Notes: generated by a model not told the origin, from the sequence alone. A DNA stretch of 32,854 nucleotides from JAABYT01 sp041581935 (GCA_041581935.1 JBFICP010000006.1:1-32854), one strand, 5' to 3'; positions 1-9,900 are shown, numbered from the stretch's first letter. Program-made: numbers and translations.

Positions 1-1
1 A

Positions 2-94
2 GACAAGATTGAGGCCATGCGCGCCAACGGCATCGCGGTGGCGAACTCACCGGCGAGCCTCGGCTCGACGCTGGCAGAGCTTCTCGGCAAGTAG
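2..94 (+). CDS. sucD: Succinyl-CoA (or malate-CoA) ligase alpha subunit, C-terminal fragment
   Basis: Only the last 30 codons are inside the window; the gene enters from the left edge and ends at TAG 92-94. The visible tail has the pattern DKIEAMRANGIAVANSPASL followed by a short LAELLGK end. This resembles the extreme C-terminus of succinyl-CoA synthetase alpha subunits: a helix with the pattern K-x-x-A-(M/L)-x-x-x-G-(I/V), then a (S/T)PA(D/S)(L/I)G turn and a last helix. The enzyme would couple succinyl-CoA cleavage to nucleotide triphosphate formation in the TCA cycle. The close homologue malate-CoA ligase alpha ends the same way and cannot be excluded. The assignment rests on a short tail, so confidence is moderate. 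Confidence 0.6.
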   Translation, partial: DKIEAMRANGIAVANSPASLGSTLAELLGK

Positions 95-252
95 GCGTCA
101 TTCGCCCGCGTCGAGGCCTTCGGACTTCGTCATCTACTGAGAGCTGTGCGAGAAGCTCCGGCGCCGCTCTCGAGAGCGTCGAGTGAACAATCGAGATGTT
201 CGTGCCCGGCGCTGCTTTCGCGGCAGCAGATCGAATGTGCCTGGCGCGCAGT

Positions 253-1230
253 TCACTCGATCGTCACGACGACCTTTCCGGTGGCGCGTCGCGCCATGAG
301 ACTCGTGAGCGCTTCAGGAGCCTGCTCGAGTGGATACGTCGCAGAAACGTGCGGGGAAAGCGCGCCTTGCGAATACCATTCGAGAAGTCGTTGCCAGGAT
401 TGCTGGAGGACGTCGGAGTCCCGCTTGCGATAAGCGCCCCAGTAGACTCCCACTACACTCATGTTTTTTACCAGCGTGAGATTTACGGGGAGCCGGGGAA
501 TCGAGCCGCTCGCGAATCCGATTACCAAAATTCGCCCTTCCCAGTTGATGCAACGGACCGACTCGTCGAACACCTCGCCGCCCACCGGATCGAAGATGAC
601 ATCGGCACCACGACCGTCGGTCAGCGCTTTTACACGCTCGCGGAAACTTTCTTCGCGGTAGTTGATGACATGATGAGCGCCGTGATCCTTTGCGATGGCC
701 AGCTTTTCCCGGCTGCTGGCCGTCGCTATCACTGTTGCGCCCATCCTCTTGCCGACCTCCACCGCGGCGAGTCCAACGCCTCCGGCGGCGCCGTGCACCA
801 GCAACACCTCGTCCGGCTCGAGACGCGCCCGGCGATCCAATGCCACGTGGGCCGTGCCATAGACAACGGCAAAGGCGGCGGCGGTTACGAAATCCATTCC
901 CCGCGGCACTCGCACGACGCTTTGCGACGCGACGACCACGTGCTCGGCAAGGCCGCCGTGACCGCAGAGCGCGATAACGGCGTCTCCCGGGGCAAGCTCG
1001 CCGACACCCGGCCCCGTCTCGAGCACTTCGCCGGATACCTCGAGGCCCGGGCTGAACGGAAAGTCGGGGCGTTCTTGGTACTTTCCTTGAATCATCAGGG
1101 TATCGGCAAAATTGAGACCGCAAGCCCGCACACCGACCAGGACCTCCCCGGGACCGGGGCTCGGAGAAGGCAACTCACCGACGCAGAGATCCTCCGGACC
1201 ACCCCAGGCCGTACATAACAATGCTCGCAT
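253..1230 (-). CDS. NADPH:quinone oxidoreductase-like MDR family protein
   Basis: A 325-residue medium-chain dehydrogenase/reductase of the zinc-free quinone oxidoreductase subfamily. The N-terminal GroES-like domain carries GPGEVLV (26-32) and CGLNFADTLMIQGKY (37-51), typical of Qor/acyl-CoA-reductase-like members. The Rossmann domain has the glycine-rich dinucleotide motif HGAAGGVG at 146-153. The structural and catalytic zinc cysteine set of alcohol dehydrogenases is not visible. Likely reaction: NADPH-dependent reduction of quinones or enoyl substrates; the substrate is unknown. The chosen ATG at 1230 has GGAG 8 bases upstream and gives the canonical MRALLC start; the frame stays open 33 codons further upstream but without family resemblance. 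It is divergent from the enolase-superfamily gene, with about 90 bases between them. Confidence 0.85.
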   Translation of the reverse strand: MRALLCTAWGGPEDLCVGELPSPSPGPGEVLVGVRACGLNFADTLMIQGKYQERPDFPFSPGLEVSGEVLETGPGVGELAPGDAVIALCGHGGLAEHVVVASQSVVRVPRGMDFVTAAAFAVVYGTAHVALDRRARLEPDEVLLVHGAAGGVGLAAVEVGKRMGATVIATASSREKLAIAKDHGAHHVINYREESFRERVKALTDGRGADVIFDPVGGEVFDESVRCINWEGRILVIGFASGSIPRLPVNLTLVKNMSVVGVYWGAYRKRDSDVLQQSWQRLLEWYSQGALSPHVSATYPLEQAPEALTSLMARRATGKVVVTIE

Positions 1231-1321
1231 CGTGTAGGCTCCAACGCTCGAGCGGACATGGTACTGCAACAAGGCGGTCGTTGGGGTCGCCTCGCCGGCA
1301 AAGCGAGACAAGGTCCGGTTG

Positions 1322-2419
1322 ATGAACATCGAAAATATACGCGTCGATCACTTCCGCATCCCTCTGCCGGTGGTGCTCTCGGATTCGACCCACGGCGAAA
1401 TGTCTCATTTCGGGCTGATTACGGTGCGGATCGACGCCGCCGGTGGACGACAGGGGCTCGGTTATACCTACTGCGTCGGAAACATCGGCGGTGACGCCAT
1501 TCGCAGCCTCATCGAAAGGGAGCTGACGCCCCTGCTCGTGGGTATGGACGGCGGGCAGATCGAAGCGATCTGGCAGCGCATGTGGTGGCATCTGCACTTC
1601 GTCGGGCGCGGCGGAATTGCGGCATTCGCCATGGCCGCCGTCGATATCGCACTCTGGGATTTGCGCGGCCGGATTGCCAAAACACCCCTCTGGCGTTTGC
1701 TCGGCGGCGTCGATCCCAGCGTGCACGCCTATGCCGGGGGCATCGATCTCCAGTTCAGCCTCGATGAGCTCGAAGCACAGACACGGCAATTTCTGCAAAA
1801 AGGTTTTCGTGCAATCAAGATGAAAGTCGGCCGCGACGTCCTTGCTGAGGACATCGAGCGGGTTGCCGCCATGCGCAGCTGGTTGGGACCCGAAATCGCC
1901 TTGATGATCGACGCCAACATGCGCTGGACGGTGGATGAAGCCATCGCCGCGGCGCGAGCACTGCAGCCGTTCGGCCTCGTGTGGCTGGAGGAACCCACAA
2001 TTCCCGACGACGTGCAAGGCCATGCGCGCGTCTCACGTGAGGGGGGAGTTGCCATCGCGACGGGAGAAAACCTGCACACCGTCTACGAGTTCCAGCACAT
2101 GATCGCTTATGGTGGAATCGCGTACCCGCAGCCGGACGTTGCCAATATCGGCGGGATTACGCCCTGGCTCCAGGTCGCGCGCGCCGCCGGAGCAGCTGGC
2201 TTACCGGTGACGACCCACGGAGTGCACGACCTGCAGGTGCATCTGCTGGCGGCGGTGCCGAACGCATCCTACCTCGAGGTGCACGGCTTCGGTCTCGACC
2301 GTTTCATCTCGGAGCCGTTGACGATTGTCGACGGCGTGGCGCGCGCATCGGAAAATTCCGGCCACGGGGTGGAGCTCGACTGGAAAAGGCTGGCAAGGCA
2401 TCGCGCATCGTCTTCGTGA
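1322..2419 (+). CDS. Mandelate racemase/muconate lactonizing enzyme family protein
   Basis: A 365-residue enolase-superfamily enzyme. An N-terminal capping domain (about 1-130) is followed by a TIM-like barrel. The barrel shows the KxK motif IKMK (K166, K168), the metal ligands D197 (MIDAN), E223 or E224 (WLEEP) and E249 (ATGEN), D272 in QPDVANIGG, and H299 in VTTHG. A KxK lysine plus the late His-Asp pair fits the mandelate racemase subgroup, which abstracts the alpha-proton of a carboxylate substrate; it could be a sugar-acid dehydratase or a racemase. The substrate is not deducible. The open frame begins with TTG at 1319 directly before ATG 1322; the ATG is preferred. It is divergent from the MDR gene and ends convergent to the iron alcohol dehydrogenase, with a REP-like hairpin between. 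Confidence 0.85.
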   Translation: MNIENIRVDHFRIPLPVVLSDSTHGEMSHFGLITVRIDAAGGRQGLGYTYCVGNIGGDAIRSLIERELTPLLVGMDGGQIEAIWQRMWWHLHFVGRGGIAAFAMAAVDIALWDLRGRIAKTPLWRLLGGVDPSVHAYAGGIDLQFSLDELEAQTRQFLQKGFRAIKMKVGRDVLAEDIERVAAMRSWLGPEIALMIDANMRWTVDEAIAAARALQPFGLVWLEEPTIPDDVQGHARVSREGGVAIATGENLHTVYEFQHMIAYGGIAYPQPDVANIGGITPWLQVARAAGAAGLPVTTHGVHDLQVHLLAAVPNASYLEVHGFGLDRFISEPLTIVDGVARASENSGHGVELDWKRLARHRASSS

Positions 2420-2447
2420 TACAAACTCCCGCCCGGTGTCCGCACCA

Positions 2448-2467
2448 TAGGAGCGAGCCCGCTCCTA
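2448..2467. repeat. REP-like perfect hairpin between convergent genes
   Basis: TAGGAGCG, loop AGCC, CGCTCCTA: an 8-bp perfect stem with a 4-base loop, lying in the 89-base gap between two convergent genes. The core resembles the GTAGGAGCG-type repetitive extragenic palindromes common in gammaproteobacteria such as Pseudomonas and Xanthomonas relatives. It has no T-tract, so it could be a REP element, a bidirectional terminator or both. I saw no second full copy in this window. Confidence 0.6.
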
Positions 2468-2508
2468 CGCGTACCGTTCTCGGAAGGTCCAAACTTTAGC
2501 GGTTCTCT

Positions 2509-3816
2509 TCACCAGTAGCGCATGGCGCCGCGGAAGATCTCGGCGGCGTCGTCGCGAGTCGTTTCCCTTGGCGCGTTACCGATGGCGCGGCGCTGGCGAA
2601 TGGCCGAGTCAGCGAGCGCATCGGCATCGACGCTCGCGAAACCGACATCCTGCAGCCCGTTCGGCAGCTCCGTGGCACGCAACATTTCGATGATGCGCGT
2701 CGCTACCACCTCCCCTGCGTCGTCGGGGATCGCGTCGCCGGTATCCGCGCCGAGGCACGCAGCCGCCTCCAAGTGCCGCTCCGGTGCACCTCGGGCCGTA
2801 AATCGGAATACCGACGGCGAGGTGAGAATGACACTGATCCCGTGGGGAACGAAGGGTGGCGCAACAGGGTAGTCCTGCGTCACGACGTCGCGCATGAGAT
2901 TCGTGACCCCGTACGAGAATGCATGAGGCAGGTGGGTACCGGCGTTACCGAATGCCATGCCTGCGAGCGTCGCGGCCCACATGAGATTGTCACGTGCCTC
3001 GTGATCGCCGGCTTCGGCGACGCCGCGTTCCAGATACCGATCGGCAATTCGCAGCGCCTCCCTGGCGTGAATATCGCTCCAGGGATTTGCGCCCTGGATC
3101 ATCGGACGGGCCTGCGGTGATGCGACTGTTTCCCATCGAGTATAGGCGCGAGCGGTATAACACTCGATGGCATGGCTCAGCATGTCGAAACCGGTGGATG
3201 CGACGACCCGGGAGGGCAGCGTGTCCGTGCATGCGGGATCGATCAACGCCTCGTCGGGCAAGATGTAACGACTCGCTAGCACGAACTTGGTGTCGTGGTC
3301 CATGAGGCGAATGACCGCAAGCCCGGTCATCTCGGAGCCGGTACCCGAAGTGGTCGAGCATGCCACGTGGGGCAGGACGGGGCCGGGCACCGGAATGCCG
3401 TCTCCGACGGGTGCCGCGAAGTAGGTGGCGAAGCTGGCCGGGTAGCGCATGTACACCATCGCCGCCTTGGCGGTGTCCATGACGGATCCACCACCCACCG
3501 ATACGACCCCGTCGAATTCGCCCTCGCCGAGGAAGCGGCTTGCCTCCAGAACCGATGTGTCGGACGGCTCGATGCGCACCTCGTCGAATACCGCGTAGTC
3601 CACGCCGGCGTTTTTCAGTGAGTGACGCGCCCGCTCCATGTGTTGCGAGCCTGCGAGAAATTCGTCGGTGATGACGGCGGCGCGCCGCACACCGAGCGCC
3701 TTGACCCGTTCACCGAGCTCGGAGAGACAGCCGCGACCGAATGTGAGGCGGGGCATTTCTACGGTGAAGGCATCGGCGCCGTCTTCGCTTGGCACGAAGT
3801 ACTGGCAACAACTCAT
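2509..3816 (-). CDS. Iron-containing alcohol dehydrogenase (hydroxyacid-oxoacid transhydrogenase-like)
   Basis: A 435-residue group III metal-dependent alcohol dehydrogenase. The N-terminal nucleotide-binding half has VSVGGGSVMDTAK (105-117, the GGGS motif). The helical C-terminal half supplies metal ligands: D211 and H215 in FDMLSHAIE, H298 in THLPHAFSY and H325 in FVPHG. The length, the aromatic-rich region around 224-246 and the ending match hydroxyacid-oxoacid transhydrogenase (ADHFE1/HOT) relatives, which swap hydride between 4-hydroxybutyrate and 2-oxoglutarate. The real donor is not provable from sequence. The start at 3816 is set by a strong GAGGAG 7 bases upstream; the frame extends 7 codons further to 3837 without a better site. 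It is divergent from the dehalogenase gene. Confidence 0.85.
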   Translation of the reverse strand: MSCCQYFVPSEDGADAFTVEMPRLTFGRGCLSELGERVKALGVRRAAVITDEFLAGSQHMERARHSLKNAGVDYAVFDEVRIEPSDTSVLEASRFLGEGEFDGVVSVGGGSVMDTAKAAMVYMRYPASFATYFAAPVGDGIPVPGPVLPHVACSTTSGTGSEMTGLAVIRLMDHDTKFVLASRYILPDEALIDPACTDTLPSRVVASTGFDMLSHAIECYTARAYTRWETVASPQARPMIQGANPWSDIHAREALRIADRYLERGVAEAGDHEARDNLMWAATLAGMAFGNAGTHLPHAFSYGVTNLMRDVVTQDYPVAPPFVPHGISVILTSPSVFRFTARGAPERHLEAAACLGADTGDAIPDDAGEVVATRIIEMLRATELPNGLQDVGFASVDADALADSAIRQRRAIGNAPRETTRDDAAEIFRGAMRYW

Positions 3817-3916
3817 CTGAGCACTCCTCGAGGACAACAGCCGTTATCCGAAGTCGGAAAGTTGACGGATTGTTCCCGCGAACGCAAGCTCGAACACCTT
3901 ACAGCGAGGTGCGCCC

Positions 3917-4789
3917 ATGAAATCGCAGAGCGAACCGTCGAAGGGCACAATCGATGTCCTCGGCAAACGCATGGCCTACGTCGAGATGGGTGAAGGAGAG
4001 CCGATCGTTTTTCAGCACGGAAATCCGACTTCTTCCTATCTATGGCGCAACATCATGCCTCACGTCCGGGAACACGGCCGTTGCATCGCTCTCGATCTCA
4101 TCGGCATGGGTGACTCGGACAAGCTCGAACATTCGGGCCCGGAAAGCTACACGTTCGTGGAGCATCGCAGGTACTTCGATGCCGCCCTGGAGACGTTGGG
4201 AATTTCGCACAACGTCACCTTTGTCGTTCACGACTGGGGATCGGCGCTCGGCTTCGACTGGGCCAATCGCCACCGCGACCGCGTAAAGGGTCTTTGCTAC
4301 ATGGAAGCCATTGTCTGCCCGATAGCCGGGTGGGACGACTGGCCGGAAGCGGCGCGCAGTGTCTTCCAGGGATTTCGATCGCCGGCCGGAGAGCACATGG
4401 TGCTCGAGAAAAATACATTCGTTGAGCGCGTGCTGCCCGGGTCGATCATTCGCGAGCTCGATGCGCACGAGATGCAAGCTTACCGGCGGCCGTTTGCCGA
4501 ATCCGGGGAATCCCGGCGCCCGACCCTCACCTGGCCGCGACAGATTCCCATCGCAGGCGAGCCCGCCGAGGTCGTCGCAATCGTCCGCGATTACGCGAAC
4601 TGGCTCGAAACCTGCGACACGCCGAAATTGTTCATCAACGCCGACCCCGGCGCGATCCTGACCGGACCGCAGCGGGAATTCTGCCGCTCTTGGCCGAATC
4701 AGGTCGAGGTCACGGTGAGGGGAATTCATTTCATCCAGGAAGACTCTCCGGATGAAATCGGACGCACGATTGCCGACTGGCTGAGCTGA
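3917..4789 (+). CDS. dhaA: Haloalkane dehalogenase, HLD-II (LinB/DhaA) type
   Basis: A 290-residue alpha/beta-hydrolase with the complete haloalkane dehalogenase catalytic set. HGNPTSSYLWR holds the halide-binding Asn36. VVHDWGSALGFDWA holds nucleophile Asp106 followed by halide-stabilising Trp107. YMEAIV holds the catalytic acid Glu130, located as in LinB and DhaA rather than as in DhlA. GIHFIQEDSPDEIG holds the base His271. The spacing is nearly that of LinB (N38, D108, W109, E132, H272). The enzyme hydrolyses carbon-halogen bonds of alkyl halides to alcohols and halide in the cytoplasm; many environmental HLD-II members have unknown natural substrates. GAGGT lies about 8 bases before the ATG. 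It is divergent from the iron alcohol dehydrogenase, which could act on alcohol products, though that is only a context guess. Confidence 0.9.
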   Translation: MKSQSEPSKGTIDVLGKRMAYVEMGEGEPIVFQHGNPTSSYLWRNIMPHVREHGRCIALDLIGMGDSDKLEHSGPESYTFVEHRRYFDAALETLGISHNVTFVVHDWGSALGFDWANRHRDRVKGLCYMEAIVCPIAGWDDWPEAARSVFQGFRSPAGEHMVLEKNTFVERVLPGSIIRELDAHEMQAYRRPFAESGESRRPTLTWPRQIPIAGEPAEVVAIVRDYANWLETCDTPKLFINADPGAILTGPQREFCRSWPNQVEVTVRGIHFIQEDSPDEIGRTIADWLS

Positions 4790-4807
4790 ATCCCCGGTAT
4801 TGCACCT

Positions 4808-5974
4808 TCACGCGGCGCTCCTGTCGGAGCGTCTACCGGAAAACCCGTAAAGCCGCGCTGCGTTTTCACAAACGAGCTTGCGCCGGATCGGTTCGGATAC
4901 TTCGGCAAGCTCTCGCTCGATGAACGCGAGGCTGTCGGGCCACACCCCATCCGGGTGCGGAAAGTCGGAGCCCCACATGATCGTATCCTCGCCGAGCAGG
5001 TCGATGAGGCGAAGGCCTACCGGATCACTTTGATAAGTGGCGTGGCACTGACGCCGCCAGTACTCCGAGGGCTTCATCTTCAATGTCAGATCCTTGAACT
5101 GCTCCTGCCACTCGAGATCCATGTGCTCGAGAACGTAGGGGATCCAACCGATACCGCTTTCCCCGATGACAACGACGAGCCGCGGGTACGCCTCGAAGAC
5201 GCCACCATAGATGAGCTCCATCAGCTTGTTGGCCATGTTGAGCTGAAAACCGGTAATGAAAACCGCAAATGCCTGGCGAGCCTGCAGTGGCTCCATGGCA
5301 TCGAGATCGGGTTTGCGACCGCCGATGGTGTGAAAATGCACCGGCAACCCGGCTTCGCTGGCCGCCTGCCAGAGGGGATTCCAACCGTCGTCGTACAGCG
5401 GCTTCATGTCGAGCGTTGCGGCGACCTCCAGCCCCCTGGCAATCCCGCGTTCCGCGACGCGATGCACCTCCTCTAACGCCACCTGCATGTCGTGATTCGG
5501 AATCGAAGCGATGCCGGCAAAACGATCCGGGAAAGTGGCGCAGAACTCATCCAGCCACTCATTGTAAATACGCATCATCTCACCAGCGGCCGGCGGATCG
5601 TTCAGGCGCTGCGCAGCACCCAGAATTCCATAGAGCACCTCCGCCTGGATGCCGTCGAGATCCTGATCCTTGATGCGCAGATGCGGATCGGTCAGCCGTC
5701 GAACACCGCGACGTCCATCGTCGTACAGTCCCGTCTCGGCCATGCGATCGGCGCGATGGATCTCACCCGGAACGTACTTGCGACCCGCAGATCCCATCCC
5801 ATTTTGCAATCCGAAGTAGGCGCCACCTTTCGAGACCCAGATCGGTCCGTCTTCGCCGTCGGTGACAAAGGGCATACGGTCTTTCATGGCTGCACTTGCG
5901 TTGGATGTGAACAGATCGGGTGGCAACCAGATCAGATCAATGTGGCAGTCGGCCGAGATTACCCGATAGTCCAT
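4808..5974 (-). CDS. Amidohydrolase family 2 (metal-dependent TIM-barrel hydrolase/decarboxylase)
   Basis: A 388-residue amidohydrolase of the ACMSD-like class. Visible metal or active-site elements: the N-terminal ISADCHID (D9, H11), VHFHTIGG (H213, H215), the IGESGIGWIPY strand with E272, and the late catalytic aspartate D337 in WGSDFPHPDG. Family members decarboxylate or hydrolyse aromatic and cyclic acids; the substrate is unknown here. The start at 5974 follows GGGAGG with 6-base spacing and gives the expected MDYRVISADCH beginning; the frame is open for 32 more codons upstream without family resemblance. The last codons contain a small hairpin (4816-4831). It is divergent from the MBL-fold hydrolase. 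Confidence 0.85.
   Translation of the reverse strand: MDYRVISADCHIDLIWLPPDLFTSNASAAMKDRMPFVTDGEDGPIWVSKGGAYFGLQNGMGSAGRKYVPGEIHRADRMAETGLYDDGRRGVRRLTDPHLRIKDQDLDGIQAEVLYGILGAAQRLNDPPAAGEMMRIYNEWLDEFCATFPDRFAGIASIPNHDMQVALEEVHRVAERGIARGLEVAATLDMKPLYDDGWNPLWQAASEAGLPVHFHTIGGRKPDLDAMEPLQARQAFAVFITGFQLNMANKLMELIYGGVFEAYPRLVVVIGESGIGWIPYVLEHMDLEWQEQFKDLTLKMKPSEYWRRQCHATYQSDPVGLRLIDLLGEDTIMWGSDFPHPDGVWPDSLAFIERELAEVSEPIRRKLVCENAARLYGFSGRRSDRSAA
4816..4831. terminator. Short hairpin at convergent gene ends
   Basis: CGCTCC, loop TGTC, GGAGCG: a 6-bp perfect stem in the last codons of the amidohydrolase gene, just beyond the convergent dehalogenase stop. There is no T-run, so it is a weak terminator candidate; the stem core resembles the REP-like element at 2448. 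Confidence 0.25.
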
Positions 5975-6068
5975 TGCGTCCTCCCGATTTCGCCGTCGCA
6001 TTTTGACAGTTAGTATGCGACATGAGGGCTTACGATTGAAGCACGACTGAGGCAGTTGGAGATGAATC

Positions 6069-6905
6069 ATGGCCGCGAACGAACTCTATGAAATCTACGC
6101 GCTTCGCTACGCGGAGCGCACGGATCGAACCCGTGCAGAGAGCTTCAAAGAGACCGACGATCACGATTCACCCATGCCCATCGACTACTTCGTTTGGGTC
6201 GTGCGCAACGATGCGCGCACCATCGTCGTGGATACCGGGTTCGGTCTGCAGGAGGCACGGCAGCGCGGCCGGCAGCTCCTGCAGACGCCCGCGCAAGCGC
6301 TCTCTCGCGTTGGCGTCGCGCTTGCTACGGTAGAGGACGTCGTAATCACACATTTGCACTACGATCACGCCGGCACCCTCCCGGACTTTCCAAAAGCCCG
6401 CTTTCACCTGCAATGCAGTGAAATGGCGTTCGCCACCGGACCCGCCATGCTCGATGCGGACGAGCGCTGGGCGTTCTCGGCGGATCACGTGTGTGACATG
6501 GTGCGCATGGTCTACGATGGCCGTGTCGCATTTCACGAAGACGATGCGGACATAGCGCCCGGTATCACGCTTCACCGTCTGCCCGGGCACACCGCCGGGC
6601 TTCAAGTGGTGCGCGTACCTACCCGCCGCGGCACCGTGTTGTTGGCATCGGACGCCAGTCACTTCTACGAGAACTTCATGCGCCGATCGCCTTTCCCCAT
6701 CTGTTATTCAGAGACCGATATGCTTAAGAGCTTCGATCGTCTCGAAGCTCTCGCCGACAGCGAGGACCACATCATTCCCGGCCACGATCCGCTGGTGCGG
6801 GAACTCTATCGAGCGCCCGCAAGCGAGCTTCGGGGGTGGGTGTGCCGCCTGGACGAGCCGCCCGCACGCAGCATGAAGTCGATGGGCTTCGTCGGGCCCG
6901 CGTAG
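6069..6905 (+). CDS. MBL-fold metallo-hydrolase (N-acyl homoserine lactonase-like)
   Basis: A 278-residue metallo-beta-lactamase-fold enzyme with the binuclear zinc motif THLHYDHAG (H95, H97, D99, H100), LPGHTAG (H174), the bridging aspartate D195 in LLASDASHFY and the terminal H239 in IIPGHD. This arrangement and the length match the AHL-lactonase (AttM/AiiB) branch, which opens lactone rings, but many homologues hydrolyse other esters or lactones and no quorum-sensing gene is nearby. GGAG lies about 8 bases upstream of the ATG at 6069. The gene is divergent from the amidohydrolase, with about 94 bases between starts, so the two may be co-regulated. Confidence 0.85.
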   Translation: MAANELYEIYALRYAERTDRTRAESFKETDDHDSPMPIDYFVWVVRNDARTIVVDTGFGLQEARQRGRQLLQTPAQALSRVGVALATVEDVVITHLHYDHAGTLPDFPKARFHLQCSEMAFATGPAMLDADERWAFSADHVCDMVRMVYDGRVAFHEDDADIAPGITLHRLPGHTAGLQVVRVPTRRGTVLLASDASHFYENFMRRSPFPICYSETDMLKSFDRLEALADSEDHIIPGHDPLVRELYRAPASELRGWVCRLDEPPARSMKSMGFVGPA

Positions 6906-6967
6906 AGACTTGAGCGTCCGGCATACCGTCGAGTAACGCTCCCCTGCAGCGACAAACGTGCTCGTTC

Positions 6968-9900
6968 CTACACCCGCTCGGACGGGGGCGGCATGAAGCT
7001 CGCCGGTCGCCGCTTTCGCGTAAGCAGCATTTTCGCCTGCCAGGCGAGCTCGGCGTCGAGCTCGTTGAGCAGCTCCAGCGCATCGCCCCTTTGCACCGCG
7101 ACGGGGAGGCCGTCTCTGAAGACAATCCGGTTGTTGAGCGTCGCGTTGATGCGCTCTCCGGGAAGCAGTGTGCCGGCGAGATTCACGGGATCCACCGCCG
7201 AAACCGCGATCAGCTCCTCGCTCGGCGCGGCCCGGCGCACTGTTCTCAGCGTTCCCACGGCATCGGGCAGCGCGAACTGCTCGCCCGCTACGCCGTCCAC
7301 GAAGCGCCCGCCGCGGATTTCGCCGCGCGCCTCCATGCGCCAGTAGACGCGCAGCAAGTCCCGCCATGGGACCAGAACCGATTCGCGATCCAGCAGGCGG
7401 CGAAACACGACGCCGTAACGACGCAGCAGAACCCGGGCCAGAAATTCGACGGCGCGCGCATCCTGCTGCGACACGTTCGGCCGTGCAACGAGACTCCAGC
7501 GCCCGGCCGCATCGAACTGAGACGCCATCGGGCGCCTTGCGCGGCGCGGTGCGAACCGGGGGCGACGGCTCTGGGGTGTGACAAGAGCCCGCAGTCCGGC
7601 AAAGCTGTCGGACGTCACAATGCCCCAGTTCACGAGCTCGCCCAACGCGGTCTCCACCTGGGTGCGCAGCATCCCTGTACCCTGCACCAGATCAACGAAG
7701 AAACATGCGCCGTTGTCGCGCATCCAGTCGTGCACCCGCCGGGCGGAGCTACTGAGCGACATGTTGTCGGCATCCGGAATCGGCGCGAGGAATCGCCAGT
7801 GCGCGATGTTCTGACGATCGACGAGCGCGATGGGCGTGTGTCGAATGGGCGCGTTTTTCTTCTCGCTCTGGCCGGAAGCGACGGCGAGGCGCATCCAGGT
7901 GAAACGGCCGGTGGCGCACAACGTATCGAGCATGTCCGATGAGTAGCCTTCGAGTCGCGCCGGCAGCACGTCGGACTCCCACGCCGCGGCCGCCAGCGAG
8001 AAGCCTTCGAGGCCCTCGAGCACCGCGGCGGCCGCATCGCGCCCCTCGCCTCTTTCGCTGAGCCCTTGCCAGTGCAGCAGAAAGCGCATGTAGTCGGCGA
8101 TACTGACGGGCTCGATCTCGCCGCGCAGGCGCTTCACGGTGTATCGGTGAATGCGCGCCAGAAGCCGCCGCTCGCACCATTCCTCAACGCCTTCGCCGAT
8201 ATCGCGAAAGCGGCCGCGCACGACGAAGCCTTCGCGCTCCAGTGCCAGCAGTGCGAGCGTGACCTGCCGGGGATCGATCCCCAGAGGCTGCGCCAGCACC
8301 GCGCTGGTGACCGGACCCAGACCCTCCAGGCGGCTGCGCATGACCTCTCGCAAGGCATCGGCAGGATCCCGCACGATTGCGTCGGCCGGCGACGGTGAAA
8401 TACTCGGATCCGGGTCGGCACCGGGAAACAAGGCCTTCAGCTCGCCGAGGCGTTCGGCAGCGACCCACACGGCGACGCCCGAGGGTGTGCGCAGCGACGT
8501 GGCACGCCGCCCGTGCGTCAGCACCTCGAGCAGATGCCGCCAGCTGGCGTCGCCCGCCGCGGCCTCGCCGACCCGCGCGACCTCGGCATCGGTCAGGAAT
8601 CCGAGCACCACCAGCGCGTCGTGCAGCTCGTCGGCGTCGCGCGCTTCCGGCCACGCTTCCCGGCATACGTTGTCGATGGCCGCGGCGTCCAGTCGGCCGA
8701 GCTCAGCTGCATCGGCCGGCTCCATGAAGCTCCGCGACTGCACTGCCATTGCGCGACGCTCCTCCGCGGGCGCGTCGTCGAGAAACGCGTAGGGGCGCGC
8801 ATTGAGAATCTCCTGGGCAAGCGGCGAAGGCGCCGCCAGATCGCGCCCGGTGATGAGCAATTGCTGCGCCTCCATGCGCTCGAGCAGTGTCTCGAGACCG
8901 TCGATGTCCATGGTGTCATGCAGACAGTCAACGATAGTCTGGTTGACCAGAGGATGGTCGGGTATCTCGCGATTGCCGGCGAGATTTTCCTGGCACGCGA
9001 GCTGGTCCGGAAAAATCACCGCCACCAGATCCTCGGCGTCGGCGCGCTGAAAATACGGCGGCGCACGCTTGCCGTTGCGCATGCGCCTGACCGCCAGCGC
9101 ATTGGTGGCGTTCCACCGCCAGCGGGTGGGAAACATGGGAGCGGCCAGCAACGCCTGCACGAGCACTTCGCGAACCGTGTTGCTGTGGAGATACCCCGCG
9201 ACTTCCTCCAGCGGAAAGCTGTGGGTCGCGGACAACGACAGGATGATACTGTCTTCCAGCGCCGCTGCCTGAAGCTCGAAGTTGAATTTGCGGCAGAACC
9301 GTTTGCGCAGTGCGAGTCCCCACGCGCGATTGATGCGCGACCCGAAGGGCGCATGTATCACCAGGTGCATGTCGCCGGCTTCGTCGAAGAAACGCTCTAA
9401 AACGACGTGATTCTGTGTGGGCATGATGCCGAGGGCCGCCTTGGCCGAACCCAGGTATGCAGCGAGCTGGCGGGCGGCAGCCGCGGATATTCCGTGCTCG
9501 TGCACCAGCCACTGCTCGGTGGCTTCGATCCCGTCGTCAAGCCGTCGATCGACCTCGGCGCGCAAGCGCGACACGGCATGAGAAAGCTCGTCGCTGCGTC
9601 CGGGGGCCTCGCCGAACCAGAAGGGAATGTTCGGCGGCTGACCCTTGGCGTCGGCGACATGCACCTTGCCCATCTCGACCTTGAGGATTCGGTACGAGGT
9701 ATTGCCGAGCTGGAAGATGTCACCGGGCAGGCTTTCGAATGCAAAGTCCTCGTTCAGGGTGCCGATGCGAAAACCCTCGGGAGAGAGAATGACCTCGTAG
9801 TCGAACTGGTCGGGAATCACACCGCCGTTGGTGATGGCGGCGAGCCGCGCCCCGCGGCGCGCGCGCAGTCGGCCGTTGACGGTATCGTGGTGCAGATAGG

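Noticed and set aside
196..1218. Open frame of 340 codons on the + strand opposite the MDR gene
   Set aside because: The opposite strand encodes a typical MDR enzyme with its glycine motif and ribosome binding site; this frame has no recognisable features.
6003..6036. TTGACA near 6003 as a -35 box for the MBL gene
   Set aside because: No good -10 box occurs at 16-18 bases spacing; the nearest candidate (TACGAT) is 22 bases away.
8513..9400. Open frame on the + strand inside lhr
   Set aside because: Antisense to conserved Lhr core sequence, no start signal and no family resemblance.
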